From CAIVAT01 sp038212325 (GTDB lineage Bacteria; Bacteroidota; Bacteroidia; Bacteroidales; FEN-979): a stretch of DNA of 64,000 bases. The DNA lies in contig JBBQUQ010000002.1 in assembly GCA_038212325.1 (NCBI GenBank), positions 1 through 64,000 on the forward strand, written 5' to 3'. Positions within the stretch are counted from its first letter, which is position 1, and each line of letters begins with the position of its first letter. Made by a program: the position numbers and the translations under genes. Shown here piece by piece: positions 7,608 to 16,767 of the stretch. Below the pieces are notes generated by a model that made no database searches, had not been told where the DNA came from, and saw nothing but the letters and a program-made list of their open reading frames with translations.

Positions 7608-8855
7608 ATGAAGAGACTGCCCATAATTGTTTTACTGAATTTGCTCACCTGCATGGTTGTGTTTTCTGCTGAAAAACCCGGCAAGGTTGAAAAAAGGGCA
7701 GCAGCGATCCATCGATCCGTATTTACGGTTGATTCGCATACAGATACGCCTTTGCGCATGATGCAAAAGGGGTTTGATATGTCGGTACGGCATGATGCCC
7801 GGAAAGAGTATACGAAAGTTGACTTTCCCCGCATGAAGGAAGGCGGGCTCGACGCAGTGTTTTTCGGCGTGTTTGTTTCGCAGGGACCGCGAAACAATGA
7901 GGGGTATGAAAAAGTGCGGGTGAGGGCTGTCATGCTGTTCGATACGATCAGCGCCGTGGTAAAGAGAAACCAACTCCTCGCTGAAGTAGCGCTTTCACCG
8001 GCGGATGCCTACCGGATAGAACAAAGCAATAAGCGTGCGGTTTTCCTCGGTATTGAGAATGGATATGCCATTGGCAGGGACCTTTCACTGATCAGCACCT
8101 TCTACCTGCGCGGAAACCGGTATATCACACTCTGCCATACAAAGAACAATGATATCTGCGATTCATCGACCGATACGATCGAGCACAACGGCCTAAGCCC
8201 ATTCGGATACGAGGTTGTTCAGGAGTTGAACCATGTGGGGGTGATGGTTGATGTTTCACATATTTCAGATAAATCACTGACCGATGTTCTATCCTTTACA
8301 AAAACACCGGTGATCGCTTCACACTCCTGTGCAAATGCCCTGTGCGGCAACCCGAGGAACCTGTCGGATGAATTGCTCAGGGCCATAGCGAAAAATGGCG
8401 GTGTTGTTCAGATGTGCATCCTGAGCGACTATGTAAAAACGCCCCCTCCAAACCCTCCGCGTGATTCTGCCAGGGCTGCCGTGCGCAAGAAATTCAATGA
8501 TTTTGACGGATTGAGCGATGATGAAATGAAAGCCGCCCGCATGGAATGGAATTCCGTTAATGATCAATTCCCGCAGCAACTGGCCACCGTTTCTGATGTG
8601 GCCGACCATATCGATCATATGGTAAAAGTGGCTGGCATTAACCATGTGGGGATCGGGACAGATTTTGACGGGGGCGGCGGAGTCGATGGCTGCTTTGATG
8701 TGAGTGAAATGGGGAACATTACCCTGGAACTCGTAAAAAGGGGCTATACGAAAAATGAGATCCGGAAAATATGGAGTGGAAACCTCATGCGGGTGATGCG
8801 AAAAACCGACAAAGTTGCCCGGAAATACAAGAACCATTGTGATTGCAACGGCTGA
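7608..8855 (+). CDS. Membrane dipeptidase, peptidase M19 family
   Basis: 415 residues, beginning MKRLPIIVLLNLL, a Sec signal peptide, so periplasmic. It has the two-zinc M19 site: DSHTDTP (residues ~42-48), the bridging Glu in GIENG, and the His pair in VDVSHIS and IASHSCAN. The Asp-rich IGTDFDGGGG closes the barrel. It probably cleaves small (possibly D-containing or cell-wall) dipeptides. An in-frame ATG at 7590 would add six residues, but the 7608 start leaves a tidier signal peptide. It overlaps the next gene, suggesting joint expression. Confidence 0.9.
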   Translation: MKRLPIIVLLNLLTCMVVFSAEKPGKVEKRAAAIHRSVFTVDSHTDTPLRMMQKGFDMSVRHDARKEYTKVDFPRMKEGGLDAVFFGVFVSQGPRNNEGYEKVRVRAVMLFDTISAVVKRNQLLAEVALSPADAYRIEQSNKRAVFLGIENGYAIGRDLSLISTFYLRGNRYITLCHTKNNDICDSSTDTIEHNGLSPFGYEVVQELNHVGVMVDVSHISDKSLTDVLSFTKTPVIASHSCANALCGNPRNLSDELLRAIAKNGGVVQMCILSDYVKTPPPNPPRDSARAAVRKKFNDFDGLSDDEMKAARMEWNSVNDQFPQQLATVSDVADHIDHMVKVAGINHVGIGTDFDGGGGVDGCFDVSEMGNITLELVKRGYTKNEIRKIWSGNLMRVMRKTDKVARKYKNHCDCNG

Positions 8856-9783
8856 CATCACCGGTTTGCAGTTTTTTCGCGGGTTGCCCAAAAGCGACCT
8901 GCATAACCATTGCCTCCTGGGTGGCCAACGATCAGTAATTGAAAAGCACCTGGGTAAAAAACTAAAGACCTTCAAAGCGGAGCGTGGGGGCATTGGCGAG
9001 CTGAACAACTGGATAAGAGATGAATTCCGTCCTTTTATTGAATTACCGGGTGCATTCGAAAAAGCCATAGAAGCGGCATTCATACAGGCAAAGCATGACG
9101 GGGTGACCCGACTTGAAATGAGTATTGATGTATTGTTTGGGTCCATGTTTCATATACCTCCCGAACAGATAGTTGCTGTTTTGAAACACTTCCACCGGCA
9201 GGTGGCGCCTGGAATTGATTTCCGGCCCGAATTGGGATTTCCCCGCAACAAGTCATTGAGGTCTCTGCTTTCAGGCTTTGAGCCGTTTCTTGATCTCAAC
9301 TATTTCAAATCCATCGACCTTTATGATGACGAATTGGCGCAGCCCATCGCCAATTTCAAAGAGTTATACCGGTTTGCAAAAAGCCGGGGGATGAAATGCA
9401 AGGCGCATGCCGGGGAATTCGGCTCTGCCGATTCGGTCAGAGAGGCAGTTGAGATCCTCGAACTGGACGCCGTTCAGCATGGCATCGGAGCAGCCGGTTC
9501 CCCTGAAACGATGAAATGGCTGGCCGATCATAACATTCAGTTGAACGTTTGCCCAACCAGCAATATCAGGCTGAAGCGGGTGCGCTCCTTCAAAACCCAC
9601 CCGATCAGGATTTTGTTTGATCATGGGGTCAAAGTAACCGTCAATACCGATGATGCATTGGTTTTTGGCGACGGGAACTCAGAACAATACCTGAAGCTTC
9701 TGAGGGCTGGTGTGTTTACCTTGGAAGAATTGGAAAAAATCAGGGAAAATGGGTTTGATGGTACGACAGATCCAGCTACCTGA
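8815..9783 (+). CDS. Adenosine deaminase-like amidohydrolase
   Basis: A cytoplasmic TIM-barrel deaminase of about 315-322 residues. The motifs follow adenosine deaminase: the zinc pair in KSDLHNHCLLGG, KAHAGEFG (catalytic His and Glu), and NTDDALVF with the zinc Asp. The substrate may be adenosine or another purine or nucleoside; the N-terminal region departs from true Add. No ATG opens the frame. A TTG at 8815 overlaps the dipeptidase by 41 bases and a GTG at 8839 overlaps by 17; either is possible. It converges on the lipoprotein gene with an 8-base overlap. Confidence 0.85.
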   Translation: MPGNTRTIVIATADITGLQFFRGLPKSDLHNHCLLGGQRSVIEKHLGKKLKTFKAERGGIGELNNWIRDEFRPFIELPGAFEKAIEAAFIQAKHDGVTRLEMSIDVLFGSMFHIPPEQIVAVLKHFHRQVAPGIDFRPELGFPRNKSLRSLLSGFEPFLDLNYFKSIDLYDDELAQPIANFKELYRFAKSRGMKCKAHAGEFGSADSVREAVEILELDAVQHGIGAAGSPETMKWLADHNIQLNVCPTSNIRLKRVRSFKTHPIRILFDHGVKVTVNTDDALVFGDGNSEQYLKLLRAGVFTLEELEKIRENGFDGTTDPAT

Positions 9784-10540
9784 TAAATGTAAGCCGCACA
9801 CTTTCGACGAGGTTCCTGATGTCGGCAGCCTTCTGCTGCGTCATCTTTTTCCCTGATTCAATCTCAAAATTGCCCCAGATTGGCTTCAATCGGGAGATCG
9901 CTTCGGCAACCGGTTTCATGGTTTCATCGGCCTTATAGGCTTCGAGGATGGTCAGCAGTTTCATATGGCTCTCTCGCTGTGAAGAGATGACAGCCATGAT
10001 CATCGTGTTATCTTTGGCAATTGCGCCTAGCGAGGCGGCAAGGTAAAGCCCTTCAGCAAAACCGCCGGCAGCAATAAGCACAGCGACCCGTGTTCGGCTG
10101 TTGGTTGACAGTGATGGGTCATTAACTCCATCAATGCCCAATTCACCGGCCAGTTTGTTGGTGCATGCCTGGAATTTACTGGCGTCATCCGTGCGGTTGT
10201 AAGTGGCAGCATAGCTGAGATCGGCACTGTAAACCCCCAGGTTAAGGGCCTGACTCATTTCAGTGGTGTATTTTCCTGAATTCTCAGGGGAGTTTGTGAT
10301 GTCGGAAATAAAACCGGCTTTGGCTTTATACAGCATCGAGGTAATTTCAAAAGGTGCAGGAAATGAGGCAAGCTGGCTTTGCAATTCAGGACTTAGCGTC
10401 ACTTCCGCATGAACGGAATCGCTGCCCGCAGCATTGGCCTGCTCGGTTTGTGCGGGGGGATTGTTGCAGCTTGCAAGGGCGATAAAAAGGAGAATCGCAA
10501 CCATTGCAACCCCGCACCGGATAAATGTTGATACTTTCAT
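9776..10540 (-). CDS. Lipoprotein of unknown function
   Basis: 254 residues with a lipoprotein signal (residues 1-25, lipobox LASC), then an acidic Ala/Gln linker. The mature domain is largely helical: PFEITSMLYKAKAGF, LNLGVYSADLSYAATYN, GGFAEGLYLAASLGA. I do not recognise a named family. It is monocistronic, convergent to the deaminase and divergent from the binding protein. It would sit in the periplasm or outer membrane. Confidence 0.75.
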   Translation of the reverse strand: MKVSTFIRCGVAMVAILLFIALASCNNPPAQTEQANAAGSDSVHAEVTLSPELQSQLASFPAPFEITSMLYKAKAGFISDITNSPENSGKYTTEMSQALNLGVYSADLSYAATYNRTDDASKFQACTNKLAGELGIDGVNDPSLSTNSRTRVAVLIAAGGFAEGLYLAASLGAIAKDNTMIMAVISSQRESHMKLLTILEAYKADETMKPVAEAISRLKPIWGNFEIESGKKMTQQKAADIRNLVESVRLTFIR

Positions 10541-10740
10541 AAGGTCGGCTGATGATTTGTCTCTACTGGGTGAATGATCCCTGCGAAATTAAAGGATTTT
10601 TTCAAAAAGAGTTTAAAAAACATTCCCGGATATTGCGGTTTAATAAAAGTGCCGCCTGTTTGATCATTGAATCCCTTGTGAAAAAACTGTGGTTGAATTG
10701 AATATTTTCCGTAATTTTACAATTGCTGTAATATCCCGGC

Positions 10741-11991
10741 ATGAGCAAATTTCAATTTTCTGTCTTTTTTGCCCTTCTCCTGATCGGCACTGCTGCCTGT
10801 AACAAGGTTAACGAAAATGCCTATGTGCCGGTTGCCGTGTCAGAAATCCGCATCGGGGCCCTTCTTCCTTTATCAGGAACAGGATATTCCTCGGGATTGT
10901 CGATGCAGGCATCTCTTGAAATTGCCGCCGAGGATATCAATGCATATTTTGCGACCTCCGGATTTGATGAAAAACTGGTTGTTGAGATTGTGGATACCCG
11001 CACGGATACTGCCGAAGCATTGAAATTGTTGATGTCATTTTATCAAAAAGGTATCCGCATGGTTGTCGGGCCTTACAGCAGCGCCGAACTTGCCCACATC
11101 AGAAGCTTTGCTGATGCTAACAATATGCTGATTGTCAGCCCTTCCAGTGTCGCGGTCTCCCTTGCAATTCCCGATGATAACATATTCCGGTTTGTCACAT
11201 CGGATATCATCCAGGGAAAGGCGATGAGTAAATTACTTTTCGACGACAAAATGAAAGTGATCGTTCCGCTGATCCGCGACGATGTGTGGGGCAATGACCT
11301 GGTGGCCACAACCAGCGCTGATTTTATCAAAACCGGCGGCATGGTTCACCCCCCAATCAGATATGCACCGGGCACAACAGATTTTTCTGCAGTCCTGGAT
11401 GAACTTGATACCGCAGTCGCACAGGAATTGTCACATCATAATCCCAACGATGTTGCCGTGTACATGCTGTCGTTTGCTGAAGGAACTGCGATCCTTGCCG
11501 CTGCAAAACAGCATTCGCATCTCAACAATGTTTACTGGTACGGGGGCTCGGCTTTTTCCCGGAATGCATCCCTGCCGGTCGATACAAATGCAGCGCTTTT
11601 TGCCTACACACATGGGTTGCCATGTCCGCTGTTCGCATTGGATGAATCAGCTGTTAACAATTGGCAGCCTTTGAGCAACAGGATACAGGCCATGATTGGC
11701 AGGATTCCCGATGTGTATGCTTTCACTGCATATGATGCACTTTGGGTAATGGTTCGTGCAAGACGTGCTGCAGGTGACAAGGCCACCATTGACATTTTAA
11801 AAGAGGTGTTTGTAATTGAAGCCGGTTATTACTTTGGCGCCTCAGGAAATACACAACTTGATTCAAATGGCGACAGGGCCTATGGCAATTATGATTTCTG
11901 GGCGATGAAGGCTGACTCGGCGGCCTATAATTGGAAACATGTTGCAAGGTATAATTCGTTTACGGGAACCCTGCTCAGGCACCCAAGATAG
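10741..11991 (+). CDS. Leu/Ile/Val-type periplasmic binding lipoprotein
   Basis: 416 residues. A lipoprotein signal (AAC near residue 20) is followed by a type 1 periplasmic-binding fold of the branched-chain amino acid receptor family: IRIGALLPLSGTGYSSG, AAEDINAY, VVGPYSSAE, ALDESAVNN and VYAFTAYDALWVM. Usually such proteins deliver ligand to an ABC permease. No permease or ATPase is nearby, so it may be a sensor or an orphan receptor. The ligand is unknown. Confidence 0.85.
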   Translation: MSKFQFSVFFALLLIGTAACNKVNENAYVPVAVSEIRIGALLPLSGTGYSSGLSMQASLEIAAEDINAYFATSGFDEKLVVEIVDTRTDTAEALKLLMSFYQKGIRMVVGPYSSAELAHIRSFADANNMLIVSPSSVAVSLAIPDDNIFRFVTSDIIQGKAMSKLLFDDKMKVIVPLIRDDVWGNDLVATTSADFIKTGGMVHPPIRYAPGTTDFSAVLDELDTAVAQELSHHNPNDVAVYMLSFAEGTAILAAAKQHSHLNNVYWYGGSAFSRNASLPVDTNAALFAYTHGLPCPLFALDESAVNNWQPLSNRIQAMIGRIPDVYAFTAYDALWVMVRARRAAGDKATIDILKEVFVIEAGYYFGASGNTQLDSNGDRAYGNYDFWAMKADSAAYNWKHVARYNSFTGTLLRHPR

Positions 11992-12020
11992 GCCGGGCCG
12001 CATGATTTCACGTTCGCGTC

Positions 12021-12497
12021 TTACAGCCGTTTGACAAAAAAGACTTTCCCGTCTCCCTTTTTGTAGAAGTCGGCGATTTCCGCCTCTTTTGTATATCCGA
12101 TCCGGTCGTAGAAATGACGTGTGGGGGAATATTTCTCCAGGGTTGATGTTTCTGCAATCACAATCCGGCCGCCCATCTCCCGAATGATGCGGTGGGTCTC
12201 TTCGATCAGGAGATTGCCAATTCCTTTTCCGCGGCAATCGTTGTGGGTAGCGATCCAGTATAGATCGAAACTCCCTTCGGTCGTTGCTATCGGACCGAAA
12301 CAGGAATATGATACGGTTTTACCATTTTCTTCTGCAAACAGGAAATGGTAGTCGCTTTGTTCTCCAAGGTCGATCCTGTCCTGAACCAGTTCAACGGCAA
12401 CAGGAACTTCAAAATCGTAAAAAAAACCGGAGGATATAATGATATCTCTCACTGTTTCAGCGTCCTCCGGACGCACTGCTGAACGAAAGGTGATCAT
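12021..12497 (-). CDS. GNAT acetyltransferase, last gene of the KamA operon
   Basis: 158 residues with a GNAT fold. The acetyl-CoA loop is NDCRGKGIGNLL (Q/R-x-x-G-x-G form, residues ~85-96) and beta-5 ends RIVIAETST. The C-terminus FYKKGDGKVFFVKRL recurs, to my knowledge, in acetyltransferases found beside ATP-grasp ligases. It lies 42 bases downstream of an ATP-grasp gene in a four-gene run with a KamA-type aminomutase. It is shorter than the known beta-lysine acetyltransferase AblB (about 270 aa), so it should not be called AblB. It probably caps an amino group of the product. Confidence 0.8.
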   Translation of the reverse strand: MITFRSAVRPEDAETVRDIIISSGFFYDFEVPVAVELVQDRIDLGEQSDYHFLFAEENGKTVSYSCFGPIATTEGSFDLYWIATHNDCRGKGIGNLLIEETHRIIREMGGRIVIAETSTLEKYSPTRHFYDRIGYTKEAEIADFYKKGDGKVFFVKRL

Positions 12498-12539
12498 AAT
12501 TTATTTCTTGGTTTTGTTTATACCCTGCCGGGATGCTGA

Positions 12540-13511
12540 TTATTGCCTGGTTGCATCTTCCAGTACCCGGGCAATCACCTCCTCAAAGGCCAGCCCCTTC
12601 TTTTTAGATGCGGCCATAAATCCTCCTGATTCAGAAAGACATGGGTTAAGGTTTATGTCGATCACCAGCGGAACCGATTTCAAGGTCACCCTGAAGTCAA
12701 TGCGCACGTAGCCTTTGAGCCCGAGTTCATTCCAGCATTTTTTACAGATCGCGATCAATTGTTGCTTAAGGGGGCCATCTTCTTTTCCCAGCCGGAACGT
12801 TCTGCGGGTGTGCGAATACTCGAATGATTTGTCGTCCCACTTTGACTTGTACCCCATCATCTTGGGTTTTCCGGCGGGGTAATCGTGGAATGTCATTTCG
12901 GCAAGCGGAAGTACTTCAGGCCCGTTTGCACCATATAAGATGGAAATATTGAATTCACGGCCTTCAATAAACTCTTCAATAAAATAATGCTGCCGGCTTT
13001 TTCCACCGATCTGTTTGATGAACTCCTTATCCGAACCCATGAAAACGCAATCTTCATCCAGTTCAAGCGACCCCTCCTCCCAAATAGGTTTTACAATGTA
13101 TTTCTTACCTGGCAATAGCTTATGGCATTCATCAAGAGAATATCCTTTCGGCGTTTTGACACCAATTGCGTTAAGCTCCTTTTTGGCAAGGTGTTTATTT
13201 GAACACTGAAACATCGGGACCAGCGGTGACCCGGTATACGGGATCCGTACATAGTTTAACACCGAATTGGCCATGAAGGTGAATTCACCTTTGTTTCCTA
13301 TTGTTTCCGCGAGGTTGAATATTATATCCGGCCCAATCCGCTGAATCTGCCGGATGGCTTTTTTTAAATCCAGGTCTATCTGCAGGTATGTTACATCATA
13401 TTTCAGGTTTTGCAGAGCTGTCGTAACGAGGTTTACCTGCTCGATCACATCAGCTTCGTCATCCTTGGGGGTTTTTGATAATTTATTATAGAGGATCAAT
13501 ACTGTTTTCAT
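12540..13511 (-). CDS. ATP-grasp ligase, D-Ala-D-Ala ligase-like (copy 1)
   Basis: 323 residues. The N-terminal domain resembles D-Ala-D-Ala ligase (FNLAETIGNKGEF, RIPYTGSPL). The ATP-grasp core follows with KYIVKPIWEEGSLEL, FIEEFIEGREFNISIL and a metal site YVRIDFRV plus VIDINLNPCLS. The usual metal-site sequence E-V-N is D-I-N here. These enzymes join a carboxylate to an amine at the cost of ATP. It is 15 bases downstream of a second, different ATP-grasp gene. No murein genes are near, so a role in a small peptide or amide is more likely than in cell-wall synthesis. Confidence 0.85.
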   Translation of the reverse strand: MKTVLILYNKLSKTPKDDEADVIEQVNLVTTALQNLKYDVTYLQIDLDLKKAIRQIQRIGPDIIFNLAETIGNKGEFTFMANSVLNYVRIPYTGSPLVPMFQCSNKHLAKKELNAIGVKTPKGYSLDECHKLLPGKKYIVKPIWEEGSLELDEDCVFMGSDKEFIKQIGGKSRQHYFIEEFIEGREFNISILYGANGPEVLPLAEMTFHDYPAGKPKMMGYKSKWDDKSFEYSHTRRTFRLGKEDGPLKQQLIAICKKCWNELGLKGYVRIDFRVTLKSVPLVIDINLNPCLSESGGFMAASKKKGLAFEEVIARVLEDATRQ

Positions 13512-13526
13512 GGAAGGAAATTATTG

Positions 13527-14507
13527 TTACAACAAACCTGTTCGTTTTCTTGCCGACAGCATGATCTCATTAATGATCCTGTTAAAATCATAGCCATGCA
13601 TGTATGCCAGGATAGGCAAATCGGAATGTACTTTGTCGAGGCCGGCCAATGGGTTCACCTCGATGAAATTCGGCTCTCCTAACCTGTCGGCCCTGATATC
13701 GACTCTCCCCCCATCGCGGCATCCAAGCACCTGCCATGTTTTTAAAGCCAGCGAAATGCACCTCCCTGAAATTTCCGGTTCCGGCACTTGATATTCAACC
13801 GCTTTCAGGTAGTCGGATTTGGCCTGGTAGGAATAGATATTTTCCGCCCCCGCCGTTTTATATAGAATTTCCATGATGCCGATGGAATAAGCCATTGAAC
13901 CGGTGCCAAGGATTCCAACAGTAAACTCGCGTCCCGGAAGATACTCTTCAACCAGCAAGCCTGACGGATAGCGCGAAAGAAGCTCCTTGCAAACATTGTC
14001 CAGCTCTTCTGCGGTATTTACCTTCGACAAGGCATTGATCCCTTTGCCCGTTCCTTCGGCATTGGGCTTTACAAACAATGGATACGGCAGGATGACTTCA
14101 GCACAATCTTCCATGTTTTCAATGATGGAAAAGCCCGGAGTGGCGATGCCCTGATCCCTTACGACACGCTTGGTCATGCCTTTGTGCAACGTAAGCGACA
14201 GAACCAGTGGATCGGAAAAAGTATAGGGAATCCGGTACACATCAAGCAACGCAGGCACTTGCGCCTCGCGGCCGATACCATGCATTCCTTCGCAAATGTT
14301 GAAAACCATTTCCCATCGATCGCCGCGGGCAAGTCGTTCTACCAGGTGACGAACATGGCCAATGCGGTCGACCTGGTAACCAAGGTCGCGCAATGCCATT
14401 TCAATGGATTCAATGGTGCTTTCACGGTCAAATTCTGCAGTTTCCTCTTCGCTGTATCCTTCCCGACGGTAATCCGATCGCAGATCGTAGGTAAAGCCTA
14501 TGGTCAT
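13527..14507 (-). CDS. ATP-grasp ligase, D-Ala-D-Ala ligase-like (copy 2)
   Basis: 326 residues. NICEGMHGIGREAQVPALLD and YRIPYTFSDPL match the N-terminal substrate loop of D-Ala-D-Ala ligases. FVKPNAEGTGKGI, VEEYLPGREFTVGIL and the metal site GRVDIRAD with FIEVNPLAGL complete the ATP-grasp core. It is only distantly similar to its neighbour, so the pair is not a recent duplication and probably performs two different couplings. It starts 5 bases after the kamA stop, implying translational coupling. Confidence 0.85.
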   Translation of the reverse strand: MTIGFTYDLRSDYRREGYSEEETAEFDRESTIESIEMALRDLGYQVDRIGHVRHLVERLARGDRWEMVFNICEGMHGIGREAQVPALLDVYRIPYTFSDPLVLSLTLHKGMTKRVVRDQGIATPGFSIIENMEDCAEVILPYPLFVKPNAEGTGKGINALSKVNTAEELDNVCKELLSRYPSGLLVEEYLPGREFTVGILGTGSMAYSIGIMEILYKTAGAENIYSYQAKSDYLKAVEYQVPEPEISGRCISLALKTWQVLGCRDGGRVDIRADRLGEPNFIEVNPLAGLDKVHSDLPILAYMHGYDFNRIINEIMLSARKRTGLL

Positions 14508-14512
14508 GGTAA

Positions 14513-15784
14513 TTATTGGATAAAATCCGGATAGCGGAAGACTTTCTCCTCGTAATTCTTCAAAAGCACATAATCGTCTTCACGTCCGACAACATACTCC
14601 GGCAGCAGCGGGATCTTTCCCCCTCCTCCCGGTGCATCGACCACGTAGGTTGGAATGGCGTATCCGCTGGTATGACCGCGCAAGCCTTTGATGATCTCAA
14701 GCCCTTTCGCAATAGTGGTACGGAAATGGCCCGAACCGACCACCGGATCGCATTGATACAGGTAATAGGGGCGAACCCTTATTTTCATGAGTGCATGCAG
14801 CAGGTTTTTCATCACCTGAATATCATCATTGATCCCCTTCAGCAATACAGTCTGGCTTCCGAGTGGGATGCCTGAATTGGCAAGCCTTTCGCATGCTTCC
14901 TTAACCTCAGGGGTGATCTCGTCGGCGTGGGTAAAATGGATACTCATGTACAGCGGATGGTATTTTTTCAGCATGTTGACCAGCGGCCGTGTGATGCGTT
15001 GCGGAAGCACAGCAGGAACTTTGGTGCCGATGCGGATGATCTCGACATGCGGGATGCTCCGCAGCCGCGACAGGAGATACTCGACATGCAAATCGGGCAT
15101 GGTAAGCGGATCTCCTCCCGATACCAGAACATCTCGAACCTCTTTGTGTTGCTCGATATAGTTCAGGCCCGCTTCCCAGGATTTTACGCCGATATGGCAT
15201 TTGTTTTTCGCCACCATCCTCGTGCGGGTGCAGTAACGGCAATAAGTTGAACAAAATCCTGTTACCAGGAACAAAACCCGGTCGGGATAACGGTGAACAA
15301 TATTCGGAACCGGGCTGTCATGCTCTTCCGATAATGGATCAGAAGCTTCACCCGAATGAAGAAGAAATTCGTCGAAAACAGGGACAACGCTCTTGCGCAA
15401 GGCCTGTTCAGGATTGTCTCTGTCAAGAAGGCTGATATAGTAAGGAGATATCCGCAATGGCAGCGACTGACGGTTTGCCACATCAGGCCTGACTTCGTTA
15501 TCACTCAGATGTATGTACCTGGCAAGCTGTTCGATGCTCCGCGCGCTGTTCTTTATCTGCCAGTGCCAGTTATTCCAGTCTTTGACTGTAGCATCAGGAA
15601 AATACGTTTGCAAAAACGCCAAAGATCTTTCACTGACAGTGGCTTTATCGCGGTCGGTGCGTGACTTGAAATACTCGTCTAAGAGGGTTGCTTCGTCTAT
15701 AAAGGTGGGCTGACTTGGGGGCTCTTCTTCTTCTGATAATTCTATGGGTGGGATAACCAGTTTTTCTGAAGGGTTCTTTTCCAT
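14513..15784 (-). CDS. kamA: KamA-type lysine 2,3-aminomutase (radical SAM, PLP)
   Basis: 423 residues from the ATG giving MEKNPSEKL (a TTG lies 11 codons upstream). The radical SAM cluster motif is CSTYCRYC (C-x3-C-x2-C). The PLP lysine is in DAPGGGGK near the C-terminus. In the Clostridium lysine enzyme, Asp293 and Asp330 hold the substrate side chain, 37 residues apart, and the PLP Lys is 7 further on. Here QCDP and VVDAPGGGGK preserve both Asp at exactly these spacings, which favours lysine over glutamate. The product would be beta-lysine. It is the first gene of an operon with two ATP-grasp ligases and a GNAT enzyme. Confidence 0.9.
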   Translation of the reverse strand: MEKNPSEKLVIPPIELSEEEEPPSQPTFIDEATLLDEYFKSRTDRDKATVSERSLAFLQTYFPDATVKDWNNWHWQIKNSARSIEQLARYIHLSDNEVRPDVANRQSLPLRISPYYISLLDRDNPEQALRKSVVPVFDEFLLHSGEASDPLSEEHDSPVPNIVHRYPDRVLFLVTGFCSTYCRYCTRTRMVAKNKCHIGVKSWEAGLNYIEQHKEVRDVLVSGGDPLTMPDLHVEYLLSRLRSIPHVEIIRIGTKVPAVLPQRITRPLVNMLKKYHPLYMSIHFTHADEITPEVKEACERLANSGIPLGSQTVLLKGINDDIQVMKNLLHALMKIRVRPYYLYQCDPVVGSGHFRTTIAKGLEIIKGLRGHTSGYAIPTYVVDAPGGGGKIPLLPEYVVGREDDYVLLKNYEEKVFRYPDFIQ

Positions 15785-15934
15785 TTGTGCAATTCTCGGT
15801 TTGGAGGTTAAATTCAACGATGCCCTCGGCCTGTTAAATAAATATTTAATTGTTTATGAATCTGTTTATTATATTCAGCAAAGGGGTTCAATGAAACTGT
15901 CAAAATTCAATTGCAAATAGGGACAAAATTTCTG

Positions 15935-15942
15935 TACTTTTG
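15935..15942 (+). promoter_or_regulatory. -7 element (TACTTTTG) of the hydrolase gene
   Basis: TACTTTTG fits TAnnTTTG and lies 55 bases before the hydrolase ATG. The 179-base divergent gap between kamA and this gene otherwise shows only AT-rich DNA. Confidence 0.45.
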
Positions 15943-15996
15943 ACACATCCTAAAGATTATTTTTCAACAAAATTTTGTTAATAAACCAATGAAAAA

Positions 15997-16767
15997 ATGA
16001 AGTTGCATTGCCGGCAATTCGGAACTGGTCAGCCTGTGGTGATTTTGCATGGCTTATTTGGGCTTTCAGACAATTGGGTCACCTTTGGCCGGCAGCTTGG
16101 CGATCATTATTCCGTTTACATTCCTGATCTTCGTAACCATGGGCAGTCTCCACACAGCAAGGTGTTCGATTTTCCATCCCTTGAAAACGACCTTGTTGAA
16201 ATGGTTGAAGAATACGGGTTCGAGAGCATCTGCCTGATCGGTCATTCGCTGGGCGGAAAAACAGCAATGTATTTCACCCTTGACCATCCGCGGCTTGTTA
16301 AAAGGCTGGTCGTTGTCGACATCTCCCTTCGTAAATCCCCTCCCGGCCGCGATCATCAGCAATTGCTTAATGCCATGATGGCTGTAGACTTCAGTGTCGC
16401 AAAGTCAAGAAGCGATGTTGAAAGGCAACTGCACGACCAGGTGAAAAGTCCTGCACTGAGGCAGTTTTTACTGAAAAACGTTTACTGGCGCGATCGCCAC
16501 AGCCTCGACTGGCGGCTAAACCTCCCTTCCATCAACGACAACCTGTTATCAATTTTTGAGGGGGTGGGTGCTGCAGGGGTTTATGAGGGGCCGACCTTGT
16601 TCATACGTGGAGGATTGTCGGAATATATTCGGGATGCAGACATCGCCGACCTGAAATTGAAATTCCCCGGGGCGGAGGTGAATACCATTGCGAATGCTTC
16701 GCACTGGGTTCACGCGGATGCGCCCGGGGAATTTTACAGCCTTGTGAAAAATTTCCTTGACCGCTGA
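15997..16767 (+). CDS. Alpha/beta hydrolase (YbfF-like esterase)
   Basis: 256 residues. The oxyanion region is ILHGLFGLSDNW, the nucleophile elbow GHSLGG (Ser ~91), and the catalytic His is in ASHWVHADAP near the C-terminus. PDLRNHGQSPHS is the usual loop of the YbfF subgroup, which hydrolyses acyl-CoA or short esters. Cytoplasmic, no signal peptide. It starts at the second of two close ATGs; the first (15990) is closed by a stop within three codons. Substrate not deducible. Confidence 0.88.
   Translation: MKLHCRQFGTGQPVVILHGLFGLSDNWVTFGRQLGDHYSVYIPDLRNHGQSPHSKVFDFPSLENDLVEMVEEYGFESICLIGHSLGGKTAMYFTLDHPRLVKRLVVVDISLRKSPPGRDHQQLLNAMMAVDFSVAKSRSDVERQLHDQVKSPALRQFLLKNVYWRDRHSLDWRLNLPSINDNLLSIFEGVGAAGVYEGPTLFIRGGLSEYIRDADIADLKLKFPGAEVNTIANASHWVHADAPGEFYSLVKNFLDR

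Noticed and set aside
12540..14507. Genuine D-Ala-D-Ala ligases for murein
   Set aside because: Two divergent copies in a KamA operon, no mur genes, and an altered metal motif in one.
12021..15784. AblA/AblB osmolyte (N-acetyl-beta-lysine) operon
   Set aside because: The GNAT is about 110 residues shorter than AblB and two ATP-grasp ligases are not part of that pathway.
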